DNA from: Carpediemonas membranifera
Taxonomy: Eukaryota; Fornicata
Assembly (NCBI GenBank): GCA_019828565.1
Contig: JAHDYR010000062.1
Coordinates: 1,364,001 to 1,428,000, forward strand
Direction of reading: 5' to 3'
DNA length: 64,000 nucleotides
Within the stretch, counting starts at the first letter, position 1, and each line of letters begins with the position of its first letter. Of the stretch, positions 44,868 through 54,707 are shown one piece after another. Position numbers and translations under genes: made by a program. A model generated the notes under the pieces. That model saw only the letters and a list, made by a program, of their open reading frames with translations, was not told the origin of the DNA and did not search any database.

Positions 44868-47800
44868 ATGAACCAAACTGTACCAATTAGCGTGCTTTCC
44901 GCAACGCCATATAAGCAGTCGTTGTTCGAATGGCTCTCTAGTGAGACTGTAGCATACTCTGCTGGCAGCTCGATCGTATTGTGGAACCCGTTCGGCGGTG
45001 AGCCCGATTTCCAGTTCATTTCGGGTATCTCAGGAACCATTTCAGCTCTCACAAGCACTAACGACGGCGAGTATCTTGCAGCAGCATCAGTGTTCGGCCC
45101 TGACAGCTCTGTTCTCGTCTTCGACACCTTCGCCCGTCGTGTTGTGGCCAAAACAGCCGTACGGGGGCACATCATGGACACATCCTTCTCGTCTGATGGC
45201 TTCTACCTCGCCCTGTGCCATGCCACTGGTGGGCAGGCCCACCTGACCATACTCGACTGGTCACACGGGATGAGAACAGTAGCCACAGCCCAGTTACACG
45301 AGGCCACACTGCCTCTGAGCAGGGCAATATCATCCGCGGCCATGCAGCTGCGAGCACATATCGAATTCCTGCCATTACAGAGCTCCATTGTAGCGTTGAC
45401 AACATCAGTCGGGAGTGACGGGAGATCGACCTCAGATCTGCAGATATGGACAGTATCTAATGACATACTCAAGTGCACCACAGCCAAGAGCCATGCGCTA
45501 TCCTTCTCCCAGCTGACCCATGCCGCGGTATCCCCCTCCTCCGGCCTTATATTCGCTGTGACCCGGAACAAAGTCATTGCTCTTGATTCGACTGGGCAGC
45601 TTATCGGCCAGGTGATTGCAGACAGACTCGGGGTCGACTCTGCTCTGTGTGGTCTGGCTGTGGCGGCCGACCTCGCCATTGTCTCGACCGATGACGGGCG
45701 ACTCGTGTGCATTGACCCAGCGTCTTTCGCCGTCCTGGGTGTAACTCCACCGCTTTCGTCCGCAGCAGACGTCATACAGCTCCCAGGCGGCAAGGAGAGC
45801 ATGGTTAGAGAGCGGATACGCCAGTCATTCCTCACAATCAAATCCCTCGCCTTCAGTAAGTCCGGCGCACACGTTATTGCCAGATCAGACCGTTCCACGT
45901 GTGTCCTGGACGTCGGCCGGACCTCTGTCGTCGCCTCACTGTACCATGCCCCATCCAACGTGAGCTGTTCATCCACGCCGAATTCAGACGACGACCGCGG
46001 TGACCTTCTCGCCCAAGGGACGGGGGAGGGCCTGCTCTACATGTGGAGGAGGATGGGAGGCAGCCTCATTCCCACCGTGGTCGACGCCGCCCCCCTGATC
46101 GACCCGTCCCTTGACCCGACCACTGAGTCAAGTCCAGTGTCAATATCAGCGGTCCAACTCGGGGCAGAGTCGGTGATATTCGCCACGAGAAATGGGTTTA
46201 TGATGCATCTATCGGCCGACCTCCGCACTGTATACGCAGTCTCTGCACTTGGCCAGAGGGTCACGGCGATCACGGCCGCAAGCGACGGGCTCATCTGCGT
46301 CTTGGCAGGGCAGACGCTCTCCTTGCACAACACGAACGCCGGCCTCCGCACAGTATGCAGGGCGGATGTACCGGCTTCAGGTAGACTGCAGCCCGCCCTC
46401 ATGCGGCTCCCGGGGCCTGGAATGACAGTGCTCGTGTCCATGGGCGGTCCTGGGGTCTGGCTCTACCGAATGGCACCTGATAGAAGCGGGTTGGCCGTTG
46501 TTGGCGGCCTCGACATACCGGGCGGGTTCGTTGCCGCGATGTGTATGCACCCAAGCAAGCAGTACGCCGCTCTCATGGCTGATAATGGATGCGTCCACCT
46601 GCTGCACCTGCCCACTCTGTCACTACGCGGCTCTCTGGTCAGCGGTATCCCACCACTCGTGGATCCGTCTGTATCTATGCGATATATCGTATCTTTTGAC
46701 CCGGCCGGACTGTATCTCGTGGTAGCAGGCGGTCCGTTTATATCTCCAATTGTCAACATCTTTGAAACTGGCACGACGGAGTATATCGGCCGAATCCAGA
46801 TGAACTCTGCCCTCAAGGCCCTATGCTTCGCTCGGCCCTCCTCTCTCCTATTCGAGCTGAACTCTGGTGCTATCCAAGCAATCGACCTCCGCCCAGACCT
46901 GAAGCGGAATATCGAGAACACGATGCTTATGGGGGTCGACCTGGGCGATCTTTGGTCCCGCTTCCCCCTGTACTTCCCCGACCGCGTTGTTCAACCGGTG
47001 GTGCCTCACCAAGTGGTTCCCTCGACGAACATGATGAAGTGGGACCTGAATGGTGGGCCCACCGCGTTCGACCCTGAGCGAGAGCTGTCGGACGTCAAGG
47101 GGCTCGAGGCGTCGCTGGCAGGGCTGGAGGCAATCCCTCCTGCGTTCGACGATGACCCCGATGCCCATGCTGTGCCGGACAAATCATACTCAGAACCACC
47201 GGATGTGAGCCAGTCCGTATCAATGCCGATGGACCAATCGCTGCCCAAAACTGCACCGTTTGAGTCTGAGTCGGCCCAACCCCAATCCGCCCAGAGTCGG
47301 CCTGACCCCATGCCCCGGACGGATTCAACCCCTCTGCCAGCCCCGATGGTCCAGACCGCTGTTGTGTCAGATCCGGCCGTGAAGTCGGGAGATGAGCAGT
47401 CTGTCCCAGCTCCCGAGCAAACGCCTCCGCTGCAGCAGTTCGACCCATATCTCATCGCTACAGTAGTGCCAGACGAGACATTTGACCCTGCCGAGCCGAA
47501 CAACGAGCGCTACAAGGTTCTCGACGAGACGATTGCTGAGCTCCCACCCCGAGATATGACTGGTTCAAAACTGTGGCGGCCCACTGTCACTGCTGTGCGG
47601 TCGAATAGAGATTACATCGAGGACGGCGACGACGAGTATGCCGCTGAGCCTGTGGACAAGCACAGGCGAGACTTGACTGCCAGCAGCGGGAGCTCAGGGA
47701 GGAAGGAAGAGATGGTGATCACACTCACTGGGGCAGACCTTGGCAAGGCCCCGAGTGGTAAGCATGTGCCGTCGGATGAAGATATGACGCTTGTGTCGAC

Positions 47801-47927
47801 CGCGCTGGCGGACTTTGAGAGGATGCATGGGATGGGGTCGAGGGGGACCAGCGTCGTGGCCAGTGTGGTTGGAGACCGCGAGGCTGAGGTCGAGCAGGAG
47901 CAGGAGCTCGAAAGCGCTGGGGAGTGA
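44868..47927 (+). CDS. Large WD40/beta-propeller protein
   Basis: The product has 1019 residues. The first ~690 are beta-rich with weak WD-type repeats: VAYSAGSSIVLWNPF, EYLAAASVFGPDSSVLVFD, SDGFYLALCHATGGQAHLTILDW, STSDLQIWTVS, VSTDDGRLVCIDP, GEGLLYMWRRMGG and YAALMADNGCVHLLHLP. This suggests two propellers, as in WDR/CFAP ciliary or coatomer-like proteins. The last ~330 residues are Pro/Ser/Asp-rich and disordered, with repeated short SQ/QP motifs, ending in an acidic Glu/Gln tail. No kinase, TPR or MABP domain is seen. A scaffold role, perhaps ciliary or nucleolar (WDR-type), is likely but not specified. Confidence 0.7.
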   Translation: MNQTVPISVLSATPYKQSLFEWLSSETVAYSAGSSIVLWNPFGGEPDFQFISGISGTISALTSTNDGEYLAAASVFGPDSSVLVFDTFARRVVAKTAVRGHIMDTSFSSDGFYLALCHATGGQAHLTILDWSHGMRTVATAQLHEATLPLSRAISSAAMQLRAHIEFLPLQSSIVALTTSVGSDGRSTSDLQIWTVSNDILKCTTAKSHALSFSQLTHAAVSPSSGLIFAVTRNKVIALDSTGQLIGQVIADRLGVDSALCGLAVAADLAIVSTDDGRLVCIDPASFAVLGVTPPLSSAADVIQLPGGKESMVRERIRQSFLTIKSLAFSKSGAHVIARSDRSTCVLDVGRTSVVASLYHAPSNVSCSSTPNSDDDRGDLLAQGTGEGLLYMWRRMGGSLIPTVVDAAPLIDPSLDPTTESSPVSISAVQLGAESVIFATRNGFMMHLSADLRTVYAVSALGQRVTAITAASDGLICVLAGQTLSLHNTNAGLRTVCRADVPASGRLQPALMRLPGPGMTVLVSMGGPGVWLYRMAPDRSGLAVVGGLDIPGGFVAAMCMHPSKQYAALMADNGCVHLLHLPTLSLRGSLVSGIPPLVDPSVSMRYIVSFDPAGLYLVVAGGPFISPIVNIFETGTTEYIGRIQMNSALKALCFARPSSLLFELNSGAIQAIDLRPDLKRNIENTMLMGVDLGDLWSRFPLYFPDRVVQPVVPHQVVPSTNMMKWDLNGGPTAFDPERELSDVKGLEASLAGLEAIPPAFDDDPDAHAVPDKSYSEPPDVSQSVSMPMDQSLPKTAPFESESAQPQSAQSRPDPMPRTDSTPLPAPMVQTAVVSDPAVKSGDEQSVPAPEQTPPLQQFDPYLIATVVPDETFDPAEPNNERYKVLDETIAELPPRDMTGSKLWRPTVTAVRSNRDYIEDGDDEYAAEPVDKHRRDLTASSGSSGRKEEMVITLTGADLGKAPSGKHVPSDEDMTLVSTALADFERMHGMGSRGTSVVASVVGDREAEVEQEQELESAGE

Positions 47928-48387
47928 GACAGGGTCGAGTAGGGTCGAGTAAACACATTAGGCGGTCTCTGGCATGCGTTGTGGATTGAGGATTGTGGCG
48001 TGCAGCTGTGTGTTTGAGTCATTATTGTTATCAGGGTCTCTGTGCGGGGTTAGCCCTTATCTGTGCGGTATGCTCCCTGTTTGAATGCCTGTCCCAGTCA
48101 ACCCCTGTAACGACCATGGTCGACAGAGTCTAACGACTAATTTCATGTGGTCAAGTCGATCGAGACTCGACCAGGATAGGCTTTCGTCACTCATCAGAGA
48201 GTTGCGCTGGCGACTTAGTAGTCTGTGGGTTCGGTACCTTTTGGCATTGGTGCTGAGTGCATGTCCGCAGAGCAACAACCACATGGGTTTTTTCATCAAC
48301 ATTGGTGTCACATCCTCATTTACGGGTGAGCACTTGGCATCCCTTTCTCTTCCAAACCAACCGTAAAAAAAATAAATGAAAAATCAT
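47928..48387 (+). other. Convergent intergenic region, 460 bp
   Basis: It begins with two direct copies of GGGTCGAGTA (47933-47952). A 93-codon plus-strand frame at 48085-48366 has no supporting features. Confidence 0.5.
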
Positions 48388-51300
48388 TTACAGCAGGCTC
48401 TGCCTCTTATCAGCCTCCTTCCTCGCCCGCCTCAGCGACCTCACCACCTCCTCCATGGACGGGCGGGCACTGGGACTCTGAGCCCAACACCGTTTGATAA
48501 TGGGGATTAAGGGGCGGGGCACACCCTCAATGGGCGGTCTCTCGCCGTTAATCATGCGGGACTGGACGACAAATGAAGAGTTCTCCTTCTCAAACGGCTG
48601 CATGCCCGAGAACAGGGTGAATATCGTCATCCCGAAAGAAAAAACATCAGTGGACGTCTCATAGTGGGTCCCAGAGAGGACCTCGGGGCTGCTGTACCCA
48701 ACAGTACCGATGTTAGTCATCGTCATGGCCTTCTTCGACACCGCCAGGCCAAAGTCGCCAATCTTGCCCACAACGCTGTTGGTCTTGCCGCTCTGCCTGG
48801 CTTGTGTGTGTACGCCGACGAAGAAGTTGTCGGGCTTGATGTCGCGGTGGATGACGCCTCTCGAGTGGATGAAGGCGAGACCCTCGCCGCAATCAATGAG
48901 CAAATCAACGAGCTTGGCGTGGCTGTATGTCCCATCGCTCTTCATCTTGGCGACATACTTATCGAGGCTCCCGAACGGGCAGTACTCAGTGAGCAGGTGG
49001 ACCACACCGTCGATGATGGTCGCCCCGAGAAATGGCACGACGCTCCTGTGCCGCAGAGACACCATGTGTAAGGCCTCTCGGGCGAACTCGTCCATGGACT
49101 GCGGGTCTGCTTGGAGCATCGGGTGAAGCCGCTTGAGGCAGACGATGCCCGCCCCGTAGGCGGCCACGGACACTGTGCCGAAGCCGCCCGAGGCGATGCT
49201 GTGGACCTCAGTGATCGAGCTGGGGGGGATGTAGAAATCGATGATCGAACGGTAGAGATCGTTGCGGACGTCCGCGCCGATCTTCATCAGCTCGCCCCTA
49301 GCCCTGGTGCGGAGTCGACCCTCCTTGCGGCGACGGAGCTGGTGGCGAAGGCAGCCGAGGCAGGCGGCACAGGCGCAGCAGAGGCAGCACAGCATGACGA
49401 CGAGGATGAGAAGAATCACCGCGGGTATGGAGACGATCTCGACGTACGGCAGCAGACTGGCCGGGTTGTCTTCAGGCGTTGGGGCGACCACGAGGATGGT
49501 GCCCTTGAGAAGAGCCTCGTCCTTGAACAGAACGGTGATCGGGACCTTGCCCGTCGTGCCCCGGGACAGCTCGACGTTGTGTGCGCACGCCTGGTTATCT
49601 ACGCGCGTCCCCTCGAACCTCTTGCCCGAGATAGTAAATGTGAAGTCCGCCGCGGCATCCTCGTCCACATTGATGAAATCAAACGTCAGACAGACGTCCT
49701 TACCGAGCTCGAACGAGTTAGGCAGGGTAGGTTTGAACGCCAGGAGCACCTGTGAGGTCGGGCTTGACCGACTGCACACACAAGTGACCTCATCGTCAGT
49801 GCCTGAGATGCCCCGGGTGACGTTGAGCGGGTACTTCTCCGCACCGCCGAATACTACACCATAGGGGCATATAGGGCCTAAGATCATGGAATGGAGGCCC
49901 TGCTGGTCGAGGGAGATGGTCCCGGTGGGTAAGAGGCTCACGTCCTTGGCCAACTTCAGCACGCGGCTGTACGTATTCGCGTCATTCTCGCGGGTGACAT
50001 TGATCTGGAACGTGTCGCCAGCCTTGTACGCACCCGGGGCTACGAGCGGCACGAGGAAGTACAGGTCCGACGACCCCACTTCGAGCACTGCCCTGCCGTC
50101 GTGAGTTGCCGCGGACAGCCTGTGGTCTGCGGAGAGGCTGTTGTTGAAGTACACCAGGCCAGTCGTCGGCGTGGGAGGCATGATCGGGGTACACGCGGCG
50201 AACCCTTGACCGGCCAACTTGGGCGTTCCCTCGAGAGTGGGGCACGGGAGGCAGGTGGTCTTGCCCGCACTAGGCTGGTAGAGCCCGTTGTTGCAGGGCG
50301 TCTCCGTCGTATGGGCCTTGCCGTCGTCGGCAACGACATAACCTGCGGCGGCCTGGGAGCAGAGGAACCGCTGCCCAGGGCCGTAGTAGCCGTTGTTGCA
50401 TGCGGAGCATACGTGGTAAGCATCGCCGGGGTGGATGCCATACCCGCTACCGCATGCCCTCTGGCGCGTGGTGATGTGTGTTGTGTTTCCCAGCACAAGG
50501 CTGCGTCCACTGTCATAAAGTGTCATAAACTGCACCGATGGAAGTAGTGTGACAGAGCTCGGCGTCGTCTGGGCCGTCTCGAGGAACGTGCCCACCATCA
50601 TCGAAGTCGAGGACGACGAGTTGTCCAACGCGACCAGTGTGGTGCCCTGGAAGTCGACCAGGGAGCCCAGGGCTGGAGCAGAGGCGGTGTACAGGTCTCT
50701 CATGTCGTTCATAGTGACGATAGAGGTGTAATGATACACGTGGCCTTCCGAACCGACCGCGAAGCCGGCGTCTGCAGTGTTAGGGCGGGTGGCCACAGTC
50801 TCGCCGAGCCGTTTGCTGTCTGGGACCGAGATGGTTGATGATGATCCTACGTGGGCGCCGTCACCGTCCCGTGTAAGGGAGTAGAACACGGCCTTGTTAG
50901 CGTCGGGCATGCCGACGACAACATGCCCGGCCAGGTTGCCAGTGGGGGCCATGAGGGCCGTTCCCCCGAGCTCGGCGATGGTGCCCGTGCCGTACTCTCG
51001 GGCTGGGTCGATGGTGACGTTCTTGGCGAACCCGTACTTGCCGCTAAAGTCGTAGTAGACGAAGACGCGGCAGTTCACTGGCCCCAAAATACCCTGACTG
51101 TCTACTACACCGGCCGCGCCGACTGCTAGGAAGTTCTGGTTCATCGATATGGTCGTGCCAAAGGTCTTCTCGTACGTATCGGCGGCCGAGGTGAACGCCG
51201 GCTGATGGTGTGCCACCGCGGGGCATGCATCGCTCAGCATGTACACCGTGAAGGCGTGTTTGCCGTCCGAGGTGGAGTGGACGACGGCTACGGCATTCCC

Positions 51301-51585
51301 GTCGGTCGCGAGGGCCTTGATTGTTTGGCCTGGGCGCACAAAACGGCAAATCGGAGTTTCCTTGCCGGTTGCGAGCGTATAGACGTACAGACTATCTGCT
51401 TTTGACGAGGATCTCACGGTAGTAACGACTAATGAGCCGTCTGTGGCGCTAGGTCCGAATGAATCGTATCCATCGGGTGGCGGCATCACAAGAGCGTCCA
51501 GCCATGAACCAACCTCACTATCCGCCTTAACGCGTACAACAAAGAGAAGAACGCTTATCAGAAGAGCGAACACGGCCGCCTTCAT
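48388..51585 (-). CDS. Receptor-like protein kinase (TKL type) with propeller and Cys-rich ectodomain
   Basis: From the ATG at 51585 the product has 1065 residues. Signal peptide MKAAVFALLISVLLFVVRVKA; an FG-GAP/integrin-like propeller of about 340 residues (MNQNFLAVGAAGV); an ephrin-receptor/TNFR-like Cys-rich part (YHVCSACNNGYYGPGQ, CNNGLYQPSAGKTTCLPCP); a beta-domain region; TM at ~715-740, followed by a Cys-rich juxtamembrane CCLCCACAACLGCL likely palmitoylated; then a kinase domain with Gly loop ASGGFGTV, Lys in CLKRL, HRDIKPDN, DFGLA and APE as SPE. The kinase resembles TKL/mixed-lineage kinases; catalytic residues are all present, so it is likely active. Stop codon overlaps TGTAAATGA. 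Probable role: sensing of prey, bacteria or ions. Confidence 0.85.
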   Translation of the reverse strand: MKAAVFALLISVLLFVVRVKADSEVGSWLDALVMPPPDGYDSFGPSATDGSLVVTTVRSSSKADSLYVYTLATGKETPICRFVRPGQTIKALATDGNAVAVVHSTSDGKHAFTVYMLSDACPAVAHHQPAFTSAADTYEKTFGTTISMNQNFLAVGAAGVVDSQGILGPVNCRVFVYYDFSGKYGFAKNVTIDPAREYGTGTIAELGGTALMAPTGNLAGHVVVGMPDANKAVFYSLTRDGDGAHVGSSSTISVPDSKRLGETVATRPNTADAGFAVGSEGHVYHYTSIVTMNDMRDLYTASAPALGSLVDFQGTTLVALDNSSSSTSMMVGTFLETAQTTPSSVTLLPSVQFMTLYDSGRSLVLGNTTHITTRQRACGSGYGIHPGDAYHVCSACNNGYYGPGQRFLCSQAAAGYVVADDGKAHTTETPCNNGLYQPSAGKTTCLPCPTLEGTPKLAGQGFAACTPIMPPTPTTGLVYFNNSLSADHRLSAATHDGRAVLEVGSSDLYFLVPLVAPGAYKAGDTFQINVTRENDANTYSRVLKLAKDVSLLPTGTISLDQQGLHSMILGPICPYGVVFGGAEKYPLNVTRGISGTDDEVTCVCSRSSPTSQVLLAFKPTLPNSFELGKDVCLTFDFINVDEDAAADFTFTISGKRFEGTRVDNQACAHNVELSRGTTGKVPITVLFKDEALLKGTILVVAPTPEDNPASLLPYVEIVSIPAVILLILVVMLCCLCCACAACLGCLRHQLRRRKEGRLRTRARGELMKIGADVRNDLYRSIIDFYIPPSSITEVHSIASGGFGTVSVAAYGAGIVCLKRLHPMLQADPQSMDEFAREALHMVSLRHRSVVPFLGATIIDGVVHLLTEYCPFGSLDKYVAKMKSDGTYSHAKLVDLLIDCGEGLAFIHSRGVIHRDIKPDNFFVGVHTQARQSGKTNSVVGKIGDFGLAVSKKAMTMTNIGTVGYSSPEVLSGTHYETSTDVFSFGMTIFTLFSGMQPFEKENSSFVVQSRMINGERPPIEGVPRPLIPIIKRCWAQSPSARPSMEEVVRSLRRARKEADKRQSLL

Positions 51586-51764
51586 TGAAGATCTCGGATG
51601 GTGTTCGATGCTTTCCAACCACACAGTCGATTCAGATCCAGGCAGCGCTTCGGGCCATGGACTGTAGGTCAGGGGGCATGTGACAGTATAGTACTCCAGC
51701 ACATGCTGATGAGACAGACAGCCTGCAACCTCATTTACACCACCTCATTCACACCGCCCCTCCA

Positions 51765-53735
51765 TTAATGGCTGTTAGGCACCACGAGAGAACCAGGGGC
51801 ATACGATACATACTGCGGCAGTTGGACTGGGGGCAGATGTTCATGGGCCGAGGGGCCGTAGCTGGCAGGGGGCATAGACATGATGGGCCGGGTGCGGGCG
51901 TACATGGCAGCGGCCGACTCAGTGCCGCCCCTGGTCTTCTTTGTCTTTTTGCCGCGGCGCTGGGAGATGCATCCGACGATGAGGCCGAGGGGCAGACAGA
52001 CCAGGCAGACTCCGACAAAGCAGGGCATGCAGCAGCACCCACCCCACACGGCGACAAAGAGAGCGCCTGCGATGAAGTAGCCGAACCAGTCGTTCTCTTC
52101 GGGCTCGGTCTCCTCCTCAGCACTGTAGGTGATGAAGACAGTCTTCGCGGCAAGTCTATAGCCGCCAGAGTAGAGTCTGAACGTGCGCTGCTCGGTGTGG
52201 GTGTCGTAGTCGGGCAGACTGTCGGCACTGGCAAGGGTGGGGACAGTGAAGCACAGCTTGCCGTCCTCGATGTGCGTCCAGACAGTCTGCTCGCTGGTCT
52301 GGTCGCCAGAGTACATCTTGACTGCGAAGTTGGAGTCGGAGGCGAAAACTGCACGATCCAACTCGAAGCAGAGCTCGGAGCCAGAGTAGACGTATTCCGC
52401 GGTCAGGCTGGGAGAGAGCTCATTGGCAAAGTCAGACGTACTGACGCTGGTCTCATACTCGCAGGTGGTGGTGTTCGGAGTCGCCGTGACCGTCGTCAGT
52501 GTGACAGTGCGGCCAGCGAAGGTCTGGTTTGTCATGCATACCGTGCCGTCAGTAGAAGCTGACACGCCCAGACCATCGACTGACACGGTCTTGTCACCAA
52601 ACAGGGCCAGGGCTGTGGCATGGGCGGTCACGGAGACGCCGTTGCTGAGGTTGACCGTAACGGTGTTGTTCTGACCGAGCTGGAGCGCCTCATCAAACGA
52701 TGAGACGACAGGGACGACCGCAAAGTCGCCGCCGTTTGAGCCAATAGCCTTGACAAAGCATTCGACAGTGTAGTCGGCGGTCGAGATAGAAGCTGACACG
52801 GCAGAGCTCGCCCCGACCACCCAAGGCTTGACAATGAGGGGAGACCCTTCGCTCAGCACAGAGTTATCTTCGACGGCCGAGTAGCAACGAGCATAGCCGT
52901 CAGCGTCGTCGGGTGTGCCGGTGTTGGCGGGGCAGGTGAGGCAGGCGGTGTGGCCCGTGCTGGGCTGGTACTTCCCGTCGTTGCAGGCGACAGGAAGGTC
53001 AGTCGTACTGGGAGCAGCGTAGCCAGCGGGGGCAGTTATGCAAGCGCTGCAGCCGGTGACGTTGGTGTACGAGCCAGAGGTGCAGGGAGTGGAGGCGGTG
53101 TGGGGTTGGGTGTCGTTCGGGACAAAGAAGCCGGCCTGGGCCTCGAGGCAGACAGCCTGGCCGACGTCAGGCTGGTACTTGCCGTTGTAACACATGGTAA
53201 GCTCATCGCCGTCGGCGGCGTACCCGACTGGAGCGACCGTGCAGGTCGAGTCGGTTGTGTTGAAGAAGTATCCGGAGTCACAGCGCTTGATGTTGAAGGT
53301 GAGCTTGACGCTGTGAACTCGGAGGTAGTCTTCCGCGGCGCTGTCACTGAAGAACACGTTCCAGACCCCCTGCTGGTTGCCGAGGGCTGCCAGCGAACCC
53401 TCAGCGGGAACATCGCAGCTGGCGGTCGCGTTGTCTGAGTAGCAGAAGACTGTAGATGCACTGATGTCACCACTTCCGCCAGACCTATCGCGGATGAGGG
53501 CGACGTCAGATGGGCTGTAGACGGCGACAAGCACGTCATTCGCATACGTCGTTTCAAACTGAATCTCCACCTTTGCTAGGCCGTTGTTGTTGTCGGGGGC
53601 CGCCAGTGAGAAGTTGTACCCTTCAGGGCGTCCGTCCGGTATCATCTGGTCGCCGGACCACGAGACAGTTTCCGTGGCGGCGTGTACAGAGACGCTGGCA
53701 AGAAGAAGGAGGAAGAATACAAGTATTGCTCGCAT
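51765..53735 (-). CDS. P-domain, Cys-rich single-pass receptor-like protein without a kinase
   Basis: From the ATG at 53735 the product has 656 residues. Signal peptide MRAILVFFLLLLASVSVHA. Residues ~20-155 match the P/Homo-B domain of proprotein convertases (NGLAKVEIQFETTYANDVLVAVYSPSDVALI; GVWNVFFSDSAAEDYLRVHSVKLTF), here without the subtilase. Ephrin/TNFR-like Cys-rich repeats follow (CYNGKYQPDVGQAVC, CNDGKYQPSTGHTACLTCP), then a beta-rich region, a TM at ~555-590 with a CCCMPCFVGVC cluster, and a Pro/Tyr-rich tail. Repeats like those of the neighbouring kinase show that the two are related ectodomains with different ends. An in-frame ATG at 53819 would put a charged extension before the signal peptide, so 53735 is preferred. 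Ligand unknown. Confidence 0.75.
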   Translation of the reverse strand: MRAILVFFLLLLASVSVHAATETVSWSGDQMIPDGRPEGYNFSLAAPDNNNGLAKVEIQFETTYANDVLVAVYSPSDVALIRDRSGGSGDISASTVFCYSDNATASCDVPAEGSLAALGNQQGVWNVFFSDSAAEDYLRVHSVKLTFNIKRCDSGYFFNTTDSTCTVAPVGYAADGDELTMCYNGKYQPDVGQAVCLEAQAGFFVPNDTQPHTASTPCTSGSYTNVTGCSACITAPAGYAAPSTTDLPVACNDGKYQPSTGHTACLTCPANTGTPDDADGYARCYSAVEDNSVLSEGSPLIVKPWVVGASSAVSASISTADYTVECFVKAIGSNGGDFAVVPVVSSFDEALQLGQNNTVTVNLSNGVSVTAHATALALFGDKTVSVDGLGVSASTDGTVCMTNQTFAGRTVTLTTVTATPNTTTCEYETSVSTSDFANELSPSLTAEYVYSGSELCFELDRAVFASDSNFAVKMYSGDQTSEQTVWTHIEDGKLCFTVPTLASADSLPDYDTHTEQRTFRLYSGGYRLAAKTVFITYSAEEETEPEENDWFGYFIAGALFVAVWGGCCCMPCFVGVCLVCLPLGLIVGCISQRRGKKTKKTRGGTESAAAMYARTRPIMSMPPASYGPSAHEHLPPVQLPQYVSYAPGSLVVPNSH

Positions 53736-53908
53736 TTTGGTACAAGCCACGATCTCGAGGTGAGATCGACTTTGAGATCGAGATATCGACAATATTGCGC
53801 TATTTTTGGTGACACCCAAGAGTCACCTCTCAGGCTATTAGTCGCTATAGAGCACCGCACTCTGGAGTTGAAAGACCAGTCATGGTTTAGACACTGTGTC
53901 GATATATC

Positions 53909-53924
53909 TTAAAACTGCGAAAAC
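53909..53924 (-). promoter_or_regulatory. Recurrent TTTTCGCAGTTTTAAG motif
   Basis: It lies about 175 bases upstream of the P-domain gene on its strand. The downstream TTCGCAG core is shared with the other copies. Confidence 0.3.
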
Positions 53925-54009
53925 GGAAAACCAAGGTTCCTGGGAGCAATACGTCACCACAACAGTAGCATACTATGACAAATTTATAGACACAATGCTC
54001 CACTAGCGC

Positions 54010-54582
54010 TCAGAGGCCCTCCTTGGTGACACCGAGGTCCACCATCTTGCCCGGCACGAGCGACTGGACCAGACCATGTATGGCGATGGCCTGGCCATGG
54101 CGCCACGCCTCCTGGACCACATGCATCTGGGCGATCGTGTTGACCTGGGCAATGACGTTGAGCTCGACGACCTTGTCCCACTTCTCTTCCTTCGTCAGGC
54201 TGGAAAGCTCATCGCGGTGGTTGTCGACAACCTTGCGCAGAGGAGCAAGCCAGCGATGAATAGATCCCTGGGTGTTACCTTCGAGCGCAGCCATGCATCC
54301 ACCGCACTTTTGGTGGCCGACGATACAGATGTGGCGGACATGCAGGTGCTCCACGGCGTACTCGAGCACGGCTTGAGAATTGTCGTCCATCTGGAGCATG
54401 TTGGCGATGTTTCTGTGGACGAAGAGCTGCCCCGGCTCGCTCTTTGTCTGAAGATTGGGCGCAACACGGCTATCACTGCAGGCGATCCACAGCACCTCGG
54501 GAGATTGGCCTTGAACAAGCTTGGACAGAAGCTCGTTGTTTTCTACAGCCCAGTTCTCGTAGTTATTCAGAATCGTCTCCAT
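54010..54582 (-). CDS. Beta-class carbonic anhydrase
   Basis: The product has 190 residues. Zinc ligands and the catalytic dyad are in place: ACSDSRV (Cys35, Asp37, Arg39) and GHQKCGGC (His90, Cys93). Other conserved blocks are LFVHRNIAN, AVLEYAVEHLHV and the C-terminal GLV. The enzyme interconverts CO2 and bicarbonate, with a shared Asp/Arg pair that regulates access to zinc. No targeting peptide is evident, so it is probably cytosolic. It has the normal plant/bacterial-type length and could be of bacterial origin. Beta enzymes are the usual class in protists that lack alpha forms. Confidence 0.95.
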   Translation of the reverse strand: METILNNYENWAVENNELLSKLVQGQSPEVLWIACSDSRVAPNLQTKSEPGQLFVHRNIANMLQMDDNSQAVLEYAVEHLHVRHICIVGHQKCGGCMAALEGNTQGSIHRWLAPLRKVVDNHRDELSSLTKEEKWDKVVELNVIAQVNTIAQMHVVQEAWRHGQAIAIHGLVQSLVPGKMVDLGVTKEGL

Positions 54583-54707
54583 TGGCCAACCGATCAGTCC
54601 TGTGCTTTTTCCAGGTCAACAACGGTCAAGGGTGAGGGAATAAAAAGGGGACAACGGTCAATAGCGTCTACCATGGTCGATGGCCCAAATCTATTGCTTT
54701 TATTCGT

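Noticed and set aside
48085-48366. 93-codon plus-strand frame in the intergenic region
   Set aside because: No family, no coding bias and no signal; likely chance.
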